Program-made: the position numbers and the translations under genes | Part shown: piece by piece, positions 10,605-22,783 of the stretch | How positions within the stretch are numbered: position 1 is the stretch's first letter | Layout: each line of letters starts with the position of its first letter | Notes under the pieces: generated by a model | Told to the model about the DNA's origin: nothing | Seen by the model: the letters and a program-made list of their open reading frames with translations, nothing else | Databases searched by the model: none | Assembly (NCBI GenBank): GCA_029532415.1 | Contig: JAQOTA010000020.1 | Coordinates: 310,001 to 374,000 of the forward strand | Source: Marasmius tenuissimus | Taxonomy: Eukaryota; Basidiomycota; Agaricomycetes; Agaricales; Marasmiaceae | Length of the DNA stretch: 64,000 bases | Direction of reading: 5' to 3'

Positions 10605-12361
10605 ATGTCCTGGTTCAATCATGCCTCCAAGAAATTTCGTGCCTCTGGCTCGCAGCCTACTCAGACCCCGGATGAATTCAAGATTCAACGAGCGCTGGAT
10701 TCTGCAAACGCCGGAAAGCCAATCATGACTTACAACCCGGACACCAAAATGATTCAGAAATGGCAGAGGTATGTTGGTGGGACGTGACTTGCAACCTTGT
10801 GATACAAATATGTTTTTTTGTAGGCAGGACGTTGAGATCAATGGTCAAATCTGGCCCGCTAGCGCTCAAAATTTTATCGACGACTTCAAGAAACCACCTC
10901 AGAAGCGAACTCTCGATCATTCAATCTGCTATGTGGATGGTCCACTGCAGGATCATGTCGGGCCATTCCTCATCCTCTTGGGGAAGACTGTCCACCAAGT
11001 CAAGTACGATATATTTGTCTGCCAGACGAACGGATGCCCCGTTGCTTGTAAGTCCAGTGCTCATCTCATCTCGGCGGAGCTGATGTCCTCAGTAGGGGTC
11101 TTGCCAAAGCTTAGTGCTGGCTACCAAGGTCTTCCTTGCCACCCCGGTCATCTACCTGTCAATGACTCTGGTTAGTTTTGAATTTAATGCCAGAGTGTAT
11201 CACGTTCTCATTTCCCACCAGGTCGTTTCGAGGAGATCCAGGAGGAAGTTTCTGAGCCAGGCCCCTCAATGCCCACCATTCTACCAGCTCAGCAACATGT
11301 TACCAATGAACATGGGAGCCTAAAGCGCAAGCAACCCGACAGTCAGCTGGCTGTTGCGCAACCAGTAATGACTCGCCATCAGTCTGAGGGAGAACATGGC
11401 GGACCAAACATGTTTTCTCCCGGCATTGCTAATGCTAGGGCACAATACGGTTTGTTCACCTATCATTCCCACTAGAATCTCTCTGATGTGCCTCTAGATA
11501 AGGAACTCGTTCGGAATATGGTCGACTTTGAGGGTACCAACGCAGGAGAATGTGAGTATGGTTTGATTCTGCGATCATGATAGATCTGTTCTCACAGCTT
11601 TATAGACCCCCGATACGATTACCCCGCTTACTTTGAGGGCGAGTGCAGTGTACTCGACCTGTATGATTCGCACAAGTTCCCAAATCGTGTTGGTTCCAAT
11701 GGCTGCAGATGGGAACTCATCTATCCCAGTTTTGACGCTTTTGGACAAGTCATACGTGCATTCTGCTCACAGGCCGGAGTACCTGCGCACTCTGTCCATG
11801 CTCTTATTGAGGATGCAGTCCTCTGTCATATCTGTCTCTGCGTATTCACTAACGAGGGTCACTCTATCCATCTTGTTGAGGACCAGTGCGGGAGTTGTGA
11901 GTCCAAGGAAGAAGGTGCGCGTTCATACGAGTTTCACAAAGCAAGCACTCATGATCTCTGTTCAGTTGTGCGAGAGACTATTCTCAGTGAACCCAAGGTA
12001 TCGCTCCGAAGATATCCCTGCGATTTGCAAAGCAACAAGTCCCATGCAAAACGCTTCGAGTTTACGGCACGATCCTGGGTTAGTGTCGCCTTCATTGAAT
12101 ATCACAGCAAGCTTGGTGTTCCCCAGGACGTCTGGGCTGTTATCAAGTCTGCTTGGTATGTATGCCGGGTGTGCAAATTGGCAAGGGTTTTCTCCGAGCA
12201 CCAGCTTCATCTCGATAACTCTGGCGACTGCACGGATCCCTGCAAAACGTACAGGTACAAGTACGAGTACTTTGATGTGAGTGTCATATTCTCCTCCTGA
12301 CCTGTGATGCGTTCTAATGCCAAAGTGATAGTCTGACTCCGAGATAGAATTTGTAAAATAG
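10605..12361 (+). CDS. Unrecognised Cys/His-rich protein, eight exons, 459 aa
   Basis: Exons: 10605-10768, 10824-11047, 11093-11170, 11222-11449, 11498-11551, 11606-11896, 11966-12276 and 12332-12361. They sum to exactly 460 codons with consistent phases and GT-AG ends. The N-terminal part is basic (MSWFNHASKKFRASG). A cysteine-containing module follows (FVCQTNGCPVA, then LPCHPGHLPV), then a Pro/Gln-rich linker. The C-terminal half has two clusters that look like zinc ligands: CHICLCVFTNEGHSIH, and CRVCKLARVFSEHQLHLDN with DCTDPC after it. I do not recognise the family. Its neighbours (JmjC, TET/JBP-like, MULE) suggest a transposon-linked or chromatin-binding role, but that is inference from context. 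An earlier ATG in frame was not seen, and the ATG chosen opens the conserved-looking segment. Confidence 0.7.
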
Positions 12362-12478
12362 ACAGTTGTTCTCTTCTATGTACCTGTCATTACCTGATCA
12401 GGAAAAAAAAGTATGGATCGCAATACCAAATTGGATGAACTCAGACTATAAGATAGTGCTATTGTATCAGAAATAGAC

Positions 12479-12923
12479 ATGGAGCCCTCCCCTACTCAGT
12501 GCGAACAGGCTCTTGAACAGCTTTAGAATGACCCAGGTGTCTTCGTGGAAGATGGTGGGGCATACATTCATTATGATCCGGATGGGAACTTCCTCTGGTT
12601 GATGGAAGGTACAACTGCTTACTGCCAATGGACCACAACCAGGCTAACATATTTCATAGAAGAGCGGTTTGACCAGTATTCCCGTACGAATTTCCTTCGA
12701 GTTATCTGCCAGGTTGATTTTGATATGGAATATAGGCGAACCCACAGTCGCACTGCCTGAAGAACCCATTGACCTAACTGTACCACCAGGAGACTCACAG
12801 TTTCTACCTATTGATCTCACAGTGGATGGTACTCAGGAGAATCCGTTGGATGTGGAAGAATGCAACAAAGAAAATGATGAAGGGTCATCGAAAGAAAATC
12901 CCATTGATTTGACACTGGAATAA
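12479..12923 (+). pseudogene. Small acidic protein with three SUMO-interacting-like motifs; in-frame TAG
   Basis: ATG 12479, two introns (donors GTACAA after LWLME, and GTACGA after DQYS), stop TAA 12921-12923. The product would be about 115 residues. Codon 16 is TAG (12524-12526) between QALEQL and NDPGVFVEDGG. CAG to TAG by one C-to-T change is the simplest reading, so the copy is probably non-functional unless it starts further in. The C-terminal half carries PIDLT three times (12765-12779, 12807-12821, 12900-12914), each preceded or followed by acidic residues, which is the pattern of SUMO-interacting motifs (hydrophobic-D-L-T next to acidic stretches). No folded domain is visible. A Ulp1-like gene lies 6 kb to the left; a functional link is inference. 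Confidence 0.55.
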
Positions 12924-12931
12924 ATATGTAT

Positions 12932-15900
12932 CTAATCGTCTGTTGCAACGTGGTTGAAAGTAAAGTTACACCGGTGATAAAAGTAGTCTTTGTGTGCCTC
13001 TGAATCGCTAGCATCATCCCAAAGTTTCTTCAGTGTTGCATCGTACTGACCAAAGTCGCTCGTGATCTTCTCCTCTATTGCTGCAGCGGTGAGGTTCGGA
13101 GAGACTCCAGCAACCGCGTTTTCTCCTTCCCACAAGTGTCGATGGTGAACCAGGGTCCTAGCTTGATCAACTAGATAGCCATATTGTACCTCGTCCCAAC
13201 AATCCTCTCCAGTTTCAGTCGGCACCACAGAGTATCTGGTCTGTAGCCAGTCCAATGCAGCATCAGCATATATTCTGGAGGTTGTGTAGAGGGGGTTTAG
13301 GAACTCCGATAACGTCTTTTCTACCTTGGCCTTTTCTGCACCTTTGAGTACTGCAATGTTGTAGCGCTCGGGGCAAAGTACAGTGCCAAGATAGACGATG
13401 TTGACAAGGGATAGGAATTGGAGAAGTCCATCGCACGTGGAGACGATAGGGATATCGAGGGTGGGGTCAAAGTGTTGGTCATGAAGATTTGATTCGTATT
13501 TGGGAGAATTCATCATGTACCGGGACCAATAGTTGAGGATGTTCACAAGCACATATCGGATTTTGGAGTGGTCGTTGTTCATAACGTGTCGGTATGATGC
13601 AGTGACGTGAAAGATCGCAAAACACGATTTCTGGATTGTTGAAGAGCAGTAAAAGTGGCCCCCTTCCACCATGGAATCAACAACTGTCACAACAAAGTGA
13701 GGTGTGTTGGGAGGCATTATCCTGGAAGTATATGAGTGGGTAGATAGAAAGAGAATACGGTGTAACTCACAATGTGTCGCCCGCTTCCAACAAAATCCCG
13801 TACTTTTTCCAACCTACGCTCTTCTCTTGACAGGTGTTGAACGATTCGATTCCAGCGTGCTCTTGGGGATCAGCTGCGCTGGGAGCACTGATTATCCACA
13901 ACTTCTTCCCAGTGAGAATGGTGATCCAAGTGGCCAGACCTTGAGCATCAACATGCCAGTCGTGGAGAGCATCCGTTAACCCGCACAAGTACCAGCACAT
14001 GTCGCACATTGGAAAGACAAAGTCTAACTGCGCTTCATCATCCTGGATGTTCATCCATGCCTGCCGACAAATTGCTAGATCAAGTGGTACCCAGGTGCCG
14101 CCTGACTCAGAAGGAACATCGAGTAGGTTCATGATGTGTCCGCGGCGATCCCTGGCTTCATACATCTCCCTAAGACTGGCCTGGATATATGTGTTTCCAT
14201 CTTCGCGTTCGCCATCGAGAGAGGCGTCTGAGCACGTGTCAGTAACCAAGAAAAACAATGCATTGGAACGCGTACCGTGAATCTGCCTCATATCGTCCAG
14301 AAGACCCAACTTGGAAAGAACACTTTCGGAGAATTCGTCCTTGTTCTCCAGTATGCGCTCTGTCAACACAATACCAAATGTGTTCCCAAACCGTTTCAAC
14401 AGCTCTTCCTTGCCAAAATTCTTGAGTTGGGCATAGGGGAAAGCCAATATATCGCCCGAATGCTCCAGGTTGGTACTGGCTTGAACCCAGACCAAGTCCT
14501 CCAAGATCTTCTTCAGAGTAGTGTGCGGGTCAAACGAGAAATTGGAGTTTGGATTTTGTGGCTGATGAAGTCTATTCAAACAAAGTAAATGACGAATGCA
14601 CAAGATAACTCACATAGAAAGCCGGGGTGTATTGATACTCTTCACCATTCCTGACACATCTCAACGTAAAAGTATTGCGGGGTTCCCTTGCTTGCTGAAG
14701 TTACCATCAGTTCTGAGCGAAAATGCATGAGATAGAAGGCTTACCGGTGAGTCCTCAAGAACACTCAAGCGGGGAATATCTCCCATCTTGGCCTTTAACT
14801 GCTCTACCTTTTTCCAGCCTTCATCGTCCTTGACAACAAACACAGAAGGCTTTCTTTTCTGCTTGTTCCCACCGCTGCCGCCGCCACCTCCACCGCCAAA
14901 CCATCCGCCTCCGCCGCGTTTCTTCTTTTCTGGAGGAGCCTCATCTTCATCAGCATCCGACCCTGCCTTCCGCTTGGAACACCTGGTGGTGGCTGGTTCC
15001 TCCTCCTCGAGTTCATCGTCGTCATTGGACTCCTCCTCGTTGCCTACTATTGAACGTTCAGAGAAAACTATGAAATATAGTGATGGATAACACATACCAA
15101 TGTTGAAATACCCCAAGTCATCACATTCCGTAAAGTCAAGTTCATCTACAGCATCAAGGAAGTTCACCACTGCAGTGAAAGGGGAAATCGAGCCGTCGAC
15201 GATTGACAGAATTTCAGTGTAGAACACGCGTTCCACTCGGAGAAGCTCCTTGGGCTTGATATTTCCGAACGCCGTGAGCCACTGTTAAGCCATGTTTTAG
15301 AGGCGATTCATCAATCAAAAACAGTTACGCACACGAACCATGGTGAGGGCGGAGTTGTCGTTTCGAAATGCATTGCATCCTCGTGGTGAAAGAAGGGTAA
15401 AGGGACTAATCATCGTAGCGTTTAGACCCCCTCGAAGTTCAGATGGTTTCGAGCTCAACCCATCGAGGGAATCCATCTCGCCCACCATGTCCTCGTACTT
15501 GGGAGGAAAGGTTGTTTTACCCGTCTAGAACTCTGTTTCAGTGATTAAAGACGCAGCCAGACAAATAGACTTGCCTTGAGAACGTAGGTGAGTGCAAGTG
15601 CCAGGTAACCAAAGTTCTTCACAGCACTTTGGAATGCAGTTGAGCTTTCTGCTTGCAAAATGCCTGCAACAATCCCGCGCATCACCGTTCTTGGCGGCTT
15701 TGAATTCTTTGAATTCCTCATTGCAGGCTCTGGCTCAGACACACAGCCCTGCTGCAGAGTCTGCAGGGCATCTACCCAGCCATTCTCTTTATTGAACAGG
15801 GATAGAGCAGGCTGGAGACGGATTGGAACCAGGAGACTGTGCGGTAACAACTAATAAACTTACAATCTTGCAAAAAGACTGGGGAGGGATTGCAGTCCAG

Positions 15901-16361
15901 CCCATCTCTTTGTTATGGGGTACCTTGTCCCCTCCATGAACCTCCTTCAGCTTATCCACTAATCGGAGCATGAAGATGTTCTCTGCAAGTTCCTTGTTCT
16001 CGAGTGAGTCGACCGATTCGTCGAAATCGTCCTGATCCGTTTCAGACGAGAGGAGAATCTCGAGGTCTATCTTTGCTTGGATTAGCAGCTTCTAGTATGC
16101 AATATAAGTTAATATCACTAGTATAAAAAGCACAACTGACTTTGGCGATGGGGGGGCAGCTGTCAGCGTCAAGCAAGTGCGCCGGATCCGTCTCAAACGG
16201 GATCTGTTTGAATATATGTTTGTCAAGCGTCACTTCAACGCCAGACTTGGATTTCCTTTTCGTGGTTTTGGGGCCACGGATCCCTTTGATTACAGTTCCG
16301 CTATGCTAAACAGAAATAAGTGCTCCCCCAAGACTGCGGAGAAGCTCAAACGTACCGCCAT
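12932..16361 (-). CDS. JmjC-domain protein (991 aa), transposon-neighbourhood type
   Basis: Ten exons from right to left: 16361-16356 (Met-Ala only), 16305-16141, 16091-15864, 15811-15575, 15524-15333, 15281-15098, 15046-14745, 14694-14614, 14561-13771 and 13721-12932. These total exactly 992 codons. One intron (15574-15525) uses a GC donor in an AAG|GCAAGT context. The middle has an acidic run, a bipartite basic signal (KRKAG, EKKKR), a glycine run and a second basic patch (KQKRK), pointing to the nucleus. The C-terminal third is a JmjC-like double-stranded beta-helix: HDWHVDAQGLATWITILTGKKLW gives the Fe(II) H-x-D, and PPNTPHFVVTVVDSMVEGGHFY gives the distal histidine. JmjC proteins are 2-oxoglutarate-dependent demethylases or hydroxylases; substrate unknown. 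The ligands are intact. The first micro-exon is the least certain part. Confidence 0.8.
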
Positions 16362-18600
16362 ATCGTTCACCTTCCTTAAAAGGAAGTCAGAGGGCCAATT
16401 GGTGCTGGCACTTCCTTATTTGGAAGGTCAACCAAGAGTACCGCGAAAAAATCAGATTTTAAAAATAAAGAATATCTAGAGGTACAAAGAGCTCACCTGG
16501 GTTGTTTTGTTTGCAGAATTCTGTTCGAAAACGTCGATTTGTGGTGGTCGTGGTGGAAGAAAAGCAAGAGGCATAGAGTGGCTGTGCGCTGTGTTCATTC
16601 AGCATACAGGCGCCGGTGGGTACGGTCTCTCCGCAACCACCACCACAATCTTTCGCCAAGGTACGCTTCTCTTCATAGTTTTATGATTTTTACTCTGGAA
16701 ACTCACTATATTCATTCTAGAACTCGAAATGTGCCAAAACAACTTCAAAATCAACGCGAGCGGTATCCGCATGTTGCCCTCACATTTTCTCTACTTCCCA
16801 CCGGTCAGATGCACAATTTGGGTCCCAAAAAGCCTATTCTCATCCGACAAGTCCGTCGCTGAGGTCAATGCTGCTGCTGCCCGTATCACCAACTCTACCT
16901 TGAAGGCTAAGGCTCAGAAGGTTGCCAGTGTCGGCTCCTTGTGGCTGTATGAGTTGTATCTGGATTCACGGTGAGTTCTTTCCCGGTTCATCCTCCTTTG
17001 TATGTGCTGTCTCTTACAAAATTTGTTCTTTCAACTCGACTACAGCCGTCCTTTCGGATTTCGGCCTGACAACAAACATCCTCGCATTCATTGGTTAAGC
17101 TCCGAGCTCTGGAAGGGCCTGATGGACGGGGCTGTCGGGATCAACAGATTCTTACTGAAGAGCGGAATCGGGATGGCTATATGGGGTGGGGGGTGGAGGG
17201 TTGGCGTTCCAGATGTGGAACAATAACCGAGATGAGAGCTTGGATTTTGGAGAGGCAAGGGCGTATATTGGACCTTTTTGGTTGTAAGTTCCCTCAGCCC
17301 TTCTTGGTTTCGGTAGATGACTGCTGACATCGCGCGGATTTTAGGTACTTTTTCTACGGAGCCTATCAACTGGTCTCCTTCACTTATGCCTCCGCCGCCA
17401 TTCTCGTTGGGTGCTGCTCCACGAGGTGAAGATGAAAAGCAGAATTCTGAAGCTCCAAGCTCTAAGCTGCGAAAACGGAGCAACCGGTACCATCGACATC
17501 GACAAGGGAAACGGCAGGTGTTTTTTCATTGTCACCTGAAGCGAAAGGAACACCCCCTCCAACCTCGAGATCCAAATCGTCCGTTTCGACATCCACAGCG
17601 AGACATCCACCACCACCGTTATCTCAATAACGGGTGCAAGCACATCTTCGTCAGTTGGGCAGGAATCAGGGCGAGAATCATGATCGTTGTTGAATCAATG
17701 GGTGCTTTCTTATCGTCACCCAAAGATCATCCTGAGCCGTCACCTCCACCCGCCTCGCGCAACCTCTACCCTCGTTCAATGGGGGTTCACGTGAAAAGAT
17801 TTCATCCCATCCAGCGCGTATGGGGCACCTAACGTTCACAATCACTGCGAATCTCACGCACATTCCTCTCCTCCGCCACTTCCGATTCATGTCTATCCGC
17901 TATTCCACCGCCTGTTCCTCCACGTTTGGATTTCCCCGTTCCACAGTCGAGTCCATCACCTCAACAGTTGACGTTGACGGTTCCTGGGAGTCCGATGAGC
18001 GCGAGTTCTCCTAGGAGATCTAAACGGTATTCGAGGAAAGAGAAGACGAGCAAGGGGAGGAGCAGACTACGCCTACGCAAACCACACCCATGAAACAATC
18101 ACCTACGTTGGCGTTCCTGAGATCGAGGGCGGCTATCCACGGCGTTCAGAAGTCATATAACATCTCTAAGATTAGCATAACCAGGGCCATGATCGTTTCT
18201 TCTGACAGTGAGAGCAATGGCAAATTCATCGAGAGTCACTTCTCGGTTACCCTTCACGGCCAGAATCGATCTCTCCTGCTCTCATATGCCTCTGTTCGAC
18301 CAGCAGCCCTCTCTCAGAGCCTCTGCTTCACCAAAGATCAAAAATCTCCTCTCCTCATCACCTCCCCACGTTTCACGACTTCCTCTTTCACATTCACCCC
18401 CGTATCCTCCCGCAGAGATAATTCCACACCAATCTTCATCAACTCACCCGCCGTCATATCCACGCCCACCTCCCTCATCAGACAAAGAGCACAAGCACGA
18501 TCGATCCAGCAAGAAGCATTGACACTCGGACTCAGTCATTCAGCAAATTCGTTACCATGAACCCGACATGGACCGGCTCAACAAGGAAAGAGAACTCATG
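16362..18600 (+). other. Unclear coding remnants, including the probable 5' part of the METTL14-like gene
   Basis: Several plus-strand frames look protein-like but cannot be joined. At 16856-16972 a frame contains VAEVNAAAARITNSTLKAK, and at 17043-17224 another reads RPFGFRPDNKHPRIHW; they are separated by a plausible intron (GTGAGT...CAG, 16972-17045). I do not recognise the product. From about 17380 to 18560 the sequence is Pro/Ser/Arg-rich in all frames, as expected for the disordered N-terminus of the methyltransferase gene that follows, but the frame shifts repeatedly, so no start codon can be chosen. Confidence 0.35.
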
Positions 18601-18896
18601 ACCTCTTCAGGACTTGGCCATGATAGAGGTCATTGTATATCACCCTCACTTTCCGTCGACGCCGTCAGACCACCCACGTCGTCCAGAAAGCCCGGCTCTT
18701 CCGGCTATAGTTACCCCAGCTTGGGAGCACCGTGTGGTCAGTCCTGCCGGTCGTCGCTCCCCTCCAGGGAGTCATGTTGGACGAGCGGAGTCTCAAAGGT
18801 CCTTTCGTGACCGTCTTCAATCTATTCAGTCTCCTCCCCTCGACCTGATTGAACTACCACTCGTACCCACACCTTCACCCCCAATCTCACCCATAA

Positions 18897-18940
18897 CAAG
18901 CAGAGATTCTCCACCTGCCAAGCAGAGATTCTCCACCTGC
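18897..18940. repeat. 22-bp tandem duplication
   Basis: The 22 bases at 18897-18918 (beginning CAAGCAGAGATTC and ending CACCTGC) are repeated exactly at 18919-18940. Twenty-two is not a multiple of three, so the duplication puts the upstream Pro-rich frame out of phase with the methyltransferase domain. Confidence 0.92.
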
Positions 18941-19617
18941 ATCTCCAACAGAACCTAGAGCGCATCAGATTCGACAGGATATACCTCCAGCAAAGAGAGC
19001 TAGAGCCGCTAGATATAGGAACTACGTTCCAGAAGAGGAGACCATACGAAACGACTATTCCCAACGATACGTCGATTCTGGGGAATGGCCGCAAAATTGG
19101 GTATTGGGAGCCGAACCAGAGCATAGGTTCGAAGAGTGCGTTTTGTGTTGCCTCCAAATTCTCAGTTTCTACGCCAACTGAACTTGTCTTGTCTTGCTTA
19201 GATACCCAAAACAACAACGGCTTTTGAATCTTAAGAAGGCGTCTGTTAAGGAATACTCATTACCACCTACGTATCTCCCTTTCTCGGAATTGAACACGAT
19301 CTCACCGTGTAAATTCGATGTAATTCTACTCGACCCACCGTTCTCGTCTTCCTTCACCTGGGACGACCTTCAAAATCTTCCAGTCCCCTCGTTGGCAGCA
19401 GACCCGAGCTTTGTGTTTCTGTGGGTTGGAAGCGGTGCGGGGGAAGGTCTAGAGAGAGGAAGAGACGTGTTGGCAAAGTGGGGTTATCGACGATGTGAAG
19501 ATGTGGTTTGGGTCAAGACGAACAATAGAGGTCCTGGGGTACGTACATGCAAAGTTGTGCTCTTTCCCTCCTCAGCTTACCCACTAGACGTTTACAGACA
19601 GATCCGCCTGCGACATC

Positions 19618-19627
19618 ACTTTTGACA
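19618..19627. repeat. Left target-site duplication of the MULE (ACTTTTGACA)
   Basis: The ten bases ACTTTTGACA lie here and again at 23005-23014, flanking the transposon. The methyltransferase reading frame runs into this copy and resumes after the other. Confidence 0.88.
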
Positions 19628-19702
19628 GGATTTGACTTTCCGCCAACATGTGACATCCAATTATAGTAATTTGCGTGTCATGTTTGCTCCTCTACAAAAT
19701 TA
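19628..19702 (+). repeat. Left terminal inverted repeat of the MULE
   Basis: About 75 bp matching the right end in inverted orientation with scattered mismatches. The outermost 7-8 bases differ in length by one between the two ends. Confidence 0.8.
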
Positions 19703-19829
19703 GTAATGAACCATTATCTGAGCAAACTGGTTTGGTTCTTCGAGCTGAGGGGCGTGACTGGTTCAGATATTGTTTTCTCTCATTGTGAAACCTTCAACCA
19801 CCTCCTCTCTCGCATCTAGCTCCTCCAAA

Positions 19830-22783
19830 ATGTCGTGTTTCACCTTTTCTACGCGTCAACCCATTTCTGGCGCGCTCTCGACGCGTTGCCCAGCAGCCGA
19901 GATCAATCAAACTTCGATGACGGCACGAACCCACGCCGAGGCCGCCTCAACGCCAATCACGAGAATTCCGAATTATGGTCCAAATATAGTGCCCGGGAGC
20001 TTTCAGTTCAACCGCGAGGGGGAGTATAAGCTCGAGTGGGAAAACTTCGAGGCCTTCAAGAGGTGGTTGAAGCAGGAGCAAGAGGAGAAGTGTATAGAAT
20101 TGCGGCAGACACATGAGGCCAGGGGTAGTGATGATGCCCCCTGGGCTGAGACGAGAAGATATGTATGTGCTAGGGGCCGCACTGGAGGGAGAAAGGCATA
20201 CACCAAGAAGAAGAAGTGGAACCGCAAGCTCGAAAGCAAGAGAACCAATTGTCAGTGTCGCCTGCTCGTCAAAACCTATTGCGACACACAGAAAGTTCTC
20301 GGGTGTTACAAGGGAGATCACGACCATTCAATCGGAAATGTCAACATGAAATTCACACGTCTCCGGGAAGATGATAGAGCAGAGATTGAGCGATTACTAC
20401 GTCTCGGCCTGGATCCACAGAAAGTGGTGCGTGGCTTTCAACTACCCGATTTGAAGTCTATTCTGATCTGAGTTTTGTGTTAGCTGGAGAATCTACATGA
20501 GAAGATCTACAATGAAGAGAACTGGGAAAATCTCAACTCAAGTCAGGGCAAGCAACGTCACTTTGCAACTCGGGCCGATGTCCGCCGTATCCAGAAAGCC
20601 ATAGAAGAGGAGATCATCCGGCTTGCATCGCAGGATGGTCCATCGGTTCTACTATGGGTAGAGAGGCTTCGGGAGCAAGGCCACTTTGTCCACCTCAAGC
20701 GTGCTAATGAGGCGGGGCCTTCAGACTCGTATATTGACCCCAGGACCTTTGCACTAATAATACAAACCAAGTATCAGAAGATGTGCTGGAGTAACTTTGG
20801 AAACCGGTTTGCAGGAATAGACGCGACGCATAACACAACACACTACGAGAATATGAGCTTATTTACGTTGGTTACCAGAGACAAGTGGGGCCACGGTGCG
20901 TAACTTCACATCAAAATGAACCATGCACTCAGTTACAGTATGTTTCCATAGGGATGCCTTCTGCATTCATGATCTCCTCTAATGCAACGGAGGTCACAAT
21001 TGATCATTTCCTTGCAACCATAAAGCGGGAAAATCCATGCGTAAAGCCCAATATATTTATGTCGGATAAAGACCGAGCTCAACTGAATGCTTTGCGACGC
21101 TGCTATCCCGATTCAAGGATCCTTCTCTGCTGGTGGCATGTTTTGCATGCTTGGCAGCAGCATTTCAATATAGATTGTTATCCAGAACTGTGGGAACAGC
21201 TGAAATGGTGGATCAGAATCACTGATCCAGTTGAGTTTACTGAATACTGGCGGAAAATTCAGTCTATCTCTCCTCCAAGTGTAATTCAATATCTTACCGA
21301 TCATTGGATGAATGAGCAAGAGCTCTGGTCTGCAGTATATCGACAGGAACACTCTATTTTCGAGCTTGGCGACACAAATATGCTTGTGGAAGCGTGCGTG
21401 AAGCATCTGATTACCCCGGAATTGACAGTTATTGACTTCTTCATTTTGCCCCGTTCAGATGGCATCATATTCTGAAAGGAACCTTCCTTGAGGGGAAGCG
21501 TAACCGGCGATTAGACCACCTTATCTACACCTTGGTAAAAGTAGCTATCCCGCACTTTATGCACCGACATCACCGCCAAGATAGTGGTTTTGAAGGTCTA
21601 AATCTGGAGGAACAGCAACGGGCTCGAGTCAGGGAATTGGGCGCCCAAATTCCCCTTACTGATATCACTCAGGACCTCGAGGACTCTGCCATCTTTACGA
21701 TCATCTCCCAATCCAACCGCGAGATTACATACCGTGTTGATACTGAGGCTTGCAATTGCACCTGCTGTGCTTTCTCCCTCATTCGGTTTTGTAAGCATCT
21801 CTATGCCGTTCACACTCATTTCCCGACTGCGACAATCTCCCCATCCAACTTCTCAATCACCAATAGCCCCTGTGATGATGACAACACTGATTTAGAGTCA
21901 AGTTCTGACTTCGATGATTTCACGGCATCAGTTCATGTTGTTGTCACAGACGCGGACATCCTTGATGACCTTCGTCACAAACTTGATAGTCTTTCCATCC
22001 GCCTCCATGACCCTCTCCCTCACTCAGATCACATTTCAAAGTCTATCCGTACCTTTTCTGTCGCCATAGACGAGCTACTCAATTCTCTTCCCACGGAAAC
22101 TCTTCTATTACCGCGCCGTCAACATGTTGCTCCAAACCAACACACTTGGACGGAGACAGCACAGATCATGGGCTGTGCCGTGAAGAGTAAAAAACGAAAG
22201 CTCGGGGAAGGACATGATCGTAACTATGGTGCCGGGGAGAAGTCTGGAAAGCTGGCTAAGCCTGATGCACGAGTTCCTCTGTCTCCAAGGTATGTAGCCA
22301 TCTATCTTTTAGGTTTTGTTCACTGACTCATTTCTTTTTTATAGCTATTCTACACCTGACTTGACACACGGCGATTCATATCCGGCTGTTCGCGTGCCAC
22401 CACCTACCCAGAAGTCAAAAACCCTGACCTCCTCCCAACTACCTTCCGTCCCTTTTGATGCGGCAATAGTTGATGTATCAGATATACAAGTGCTTCAACG
22501 GCTGAACAGAAATGAGCTCCGACAGCTCTGTGAGCGCTTCAGTGTTGGGATGGCTCGTGCAAATGAGGATACCATCAGGCGCATTCAGGAGAAATACCGC
22601 ACCTCACAGTCAGTGCAGGTGGCACCTCAATCTTCTCCTGCAGTGCACCAACAATCCACGTCACATTTCAACAGTACATACTCAATGCCTACAGCCATAT
22701 ACTACCCCCCAGGATACCAATATCCCTACCCATACCAACCACCTACATATTATCCTTCACCACATACTCAGAGACCTCAATAA
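19830..22783 (+). CDS. MULE transposase with SWIM zinc finger (906 aa)
   Basis: Five exons: 19830-20426, 20484-20895, 20952-21393, 21459-22289 and 22345-22783. They sum to exactly 907 codons. The N-terminal module has a C/C/H/H pattern typical of MULE DNA-binding regions (YVCARG, TNCQCRLLVKTY, KGDHDHSIG). The catalytic core shows AGIDATHNTTHY (first D), MSDKDRAQLNALRRCYPDS followed by ILLCWWHVLHAW (second D and the CxxH/W region), and NMLVEAWHHILKG (E, interrupted by an intron within the EA codons). A SWIM finger follows (CNCTCC...RFCKHLYAVH). The C-terminus is Gln/Pro/Tyr-rich. No stop or frameshift is seen. The product would bind the element ends and move it. The ATG at 19830 is the first in frame after the terminal repeat. 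Confidence 0.9.

Larger units (their letters stand above)
18614..19627 (+). pseudogene. METTL14-like MT-A70 methyltransferase, left part (split by transposon)
   Basis: From about 18941 the frame reads through ...IPPAKRARAARYRNYVPEEE to a donor after 19135. It continues in exons 19202-19538 and 19598-19627. Family signatures: KFDVILLDPPF (the DPPF position corresponds to EPPL of METTL14 and DPPW of METTL3), PSFVFLWVGSGAGEGLERG and KWGYRRCEDVVWVKTNN. In fungi these proteins act with a METTL3/Ime4-type partner in N6-adenosine methylation of mRNA (the Kar4/METTL14 branch). Just upstream, a 22-bp tandem duplication (18897-18940) shifts the frame, and the Pro-rich N-terminus is broken in several frames. 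The last exon is cut after the codons for TSLLT, exactly where the MULE begins. The remainder resumes at 23015. The gene is non-functional as assembled. Confidence 0.8.

Noticed and set aside
11633..12280. Plus-strand frame of about 215 codons
   Set aside because: It overlaps exons 6 and 7 of the eight-exon gene in another frame. The chosen frame gives consistent introns and zinc-ligand-like clusters; this one gives neither.
14661..15090. Plus-strand frame with long proline and serine runs
   Set aside because: It is the antisense of the Gly-rich and acidic region of the JmjC protein; the minus strand joins in frame with conserved splice sites.
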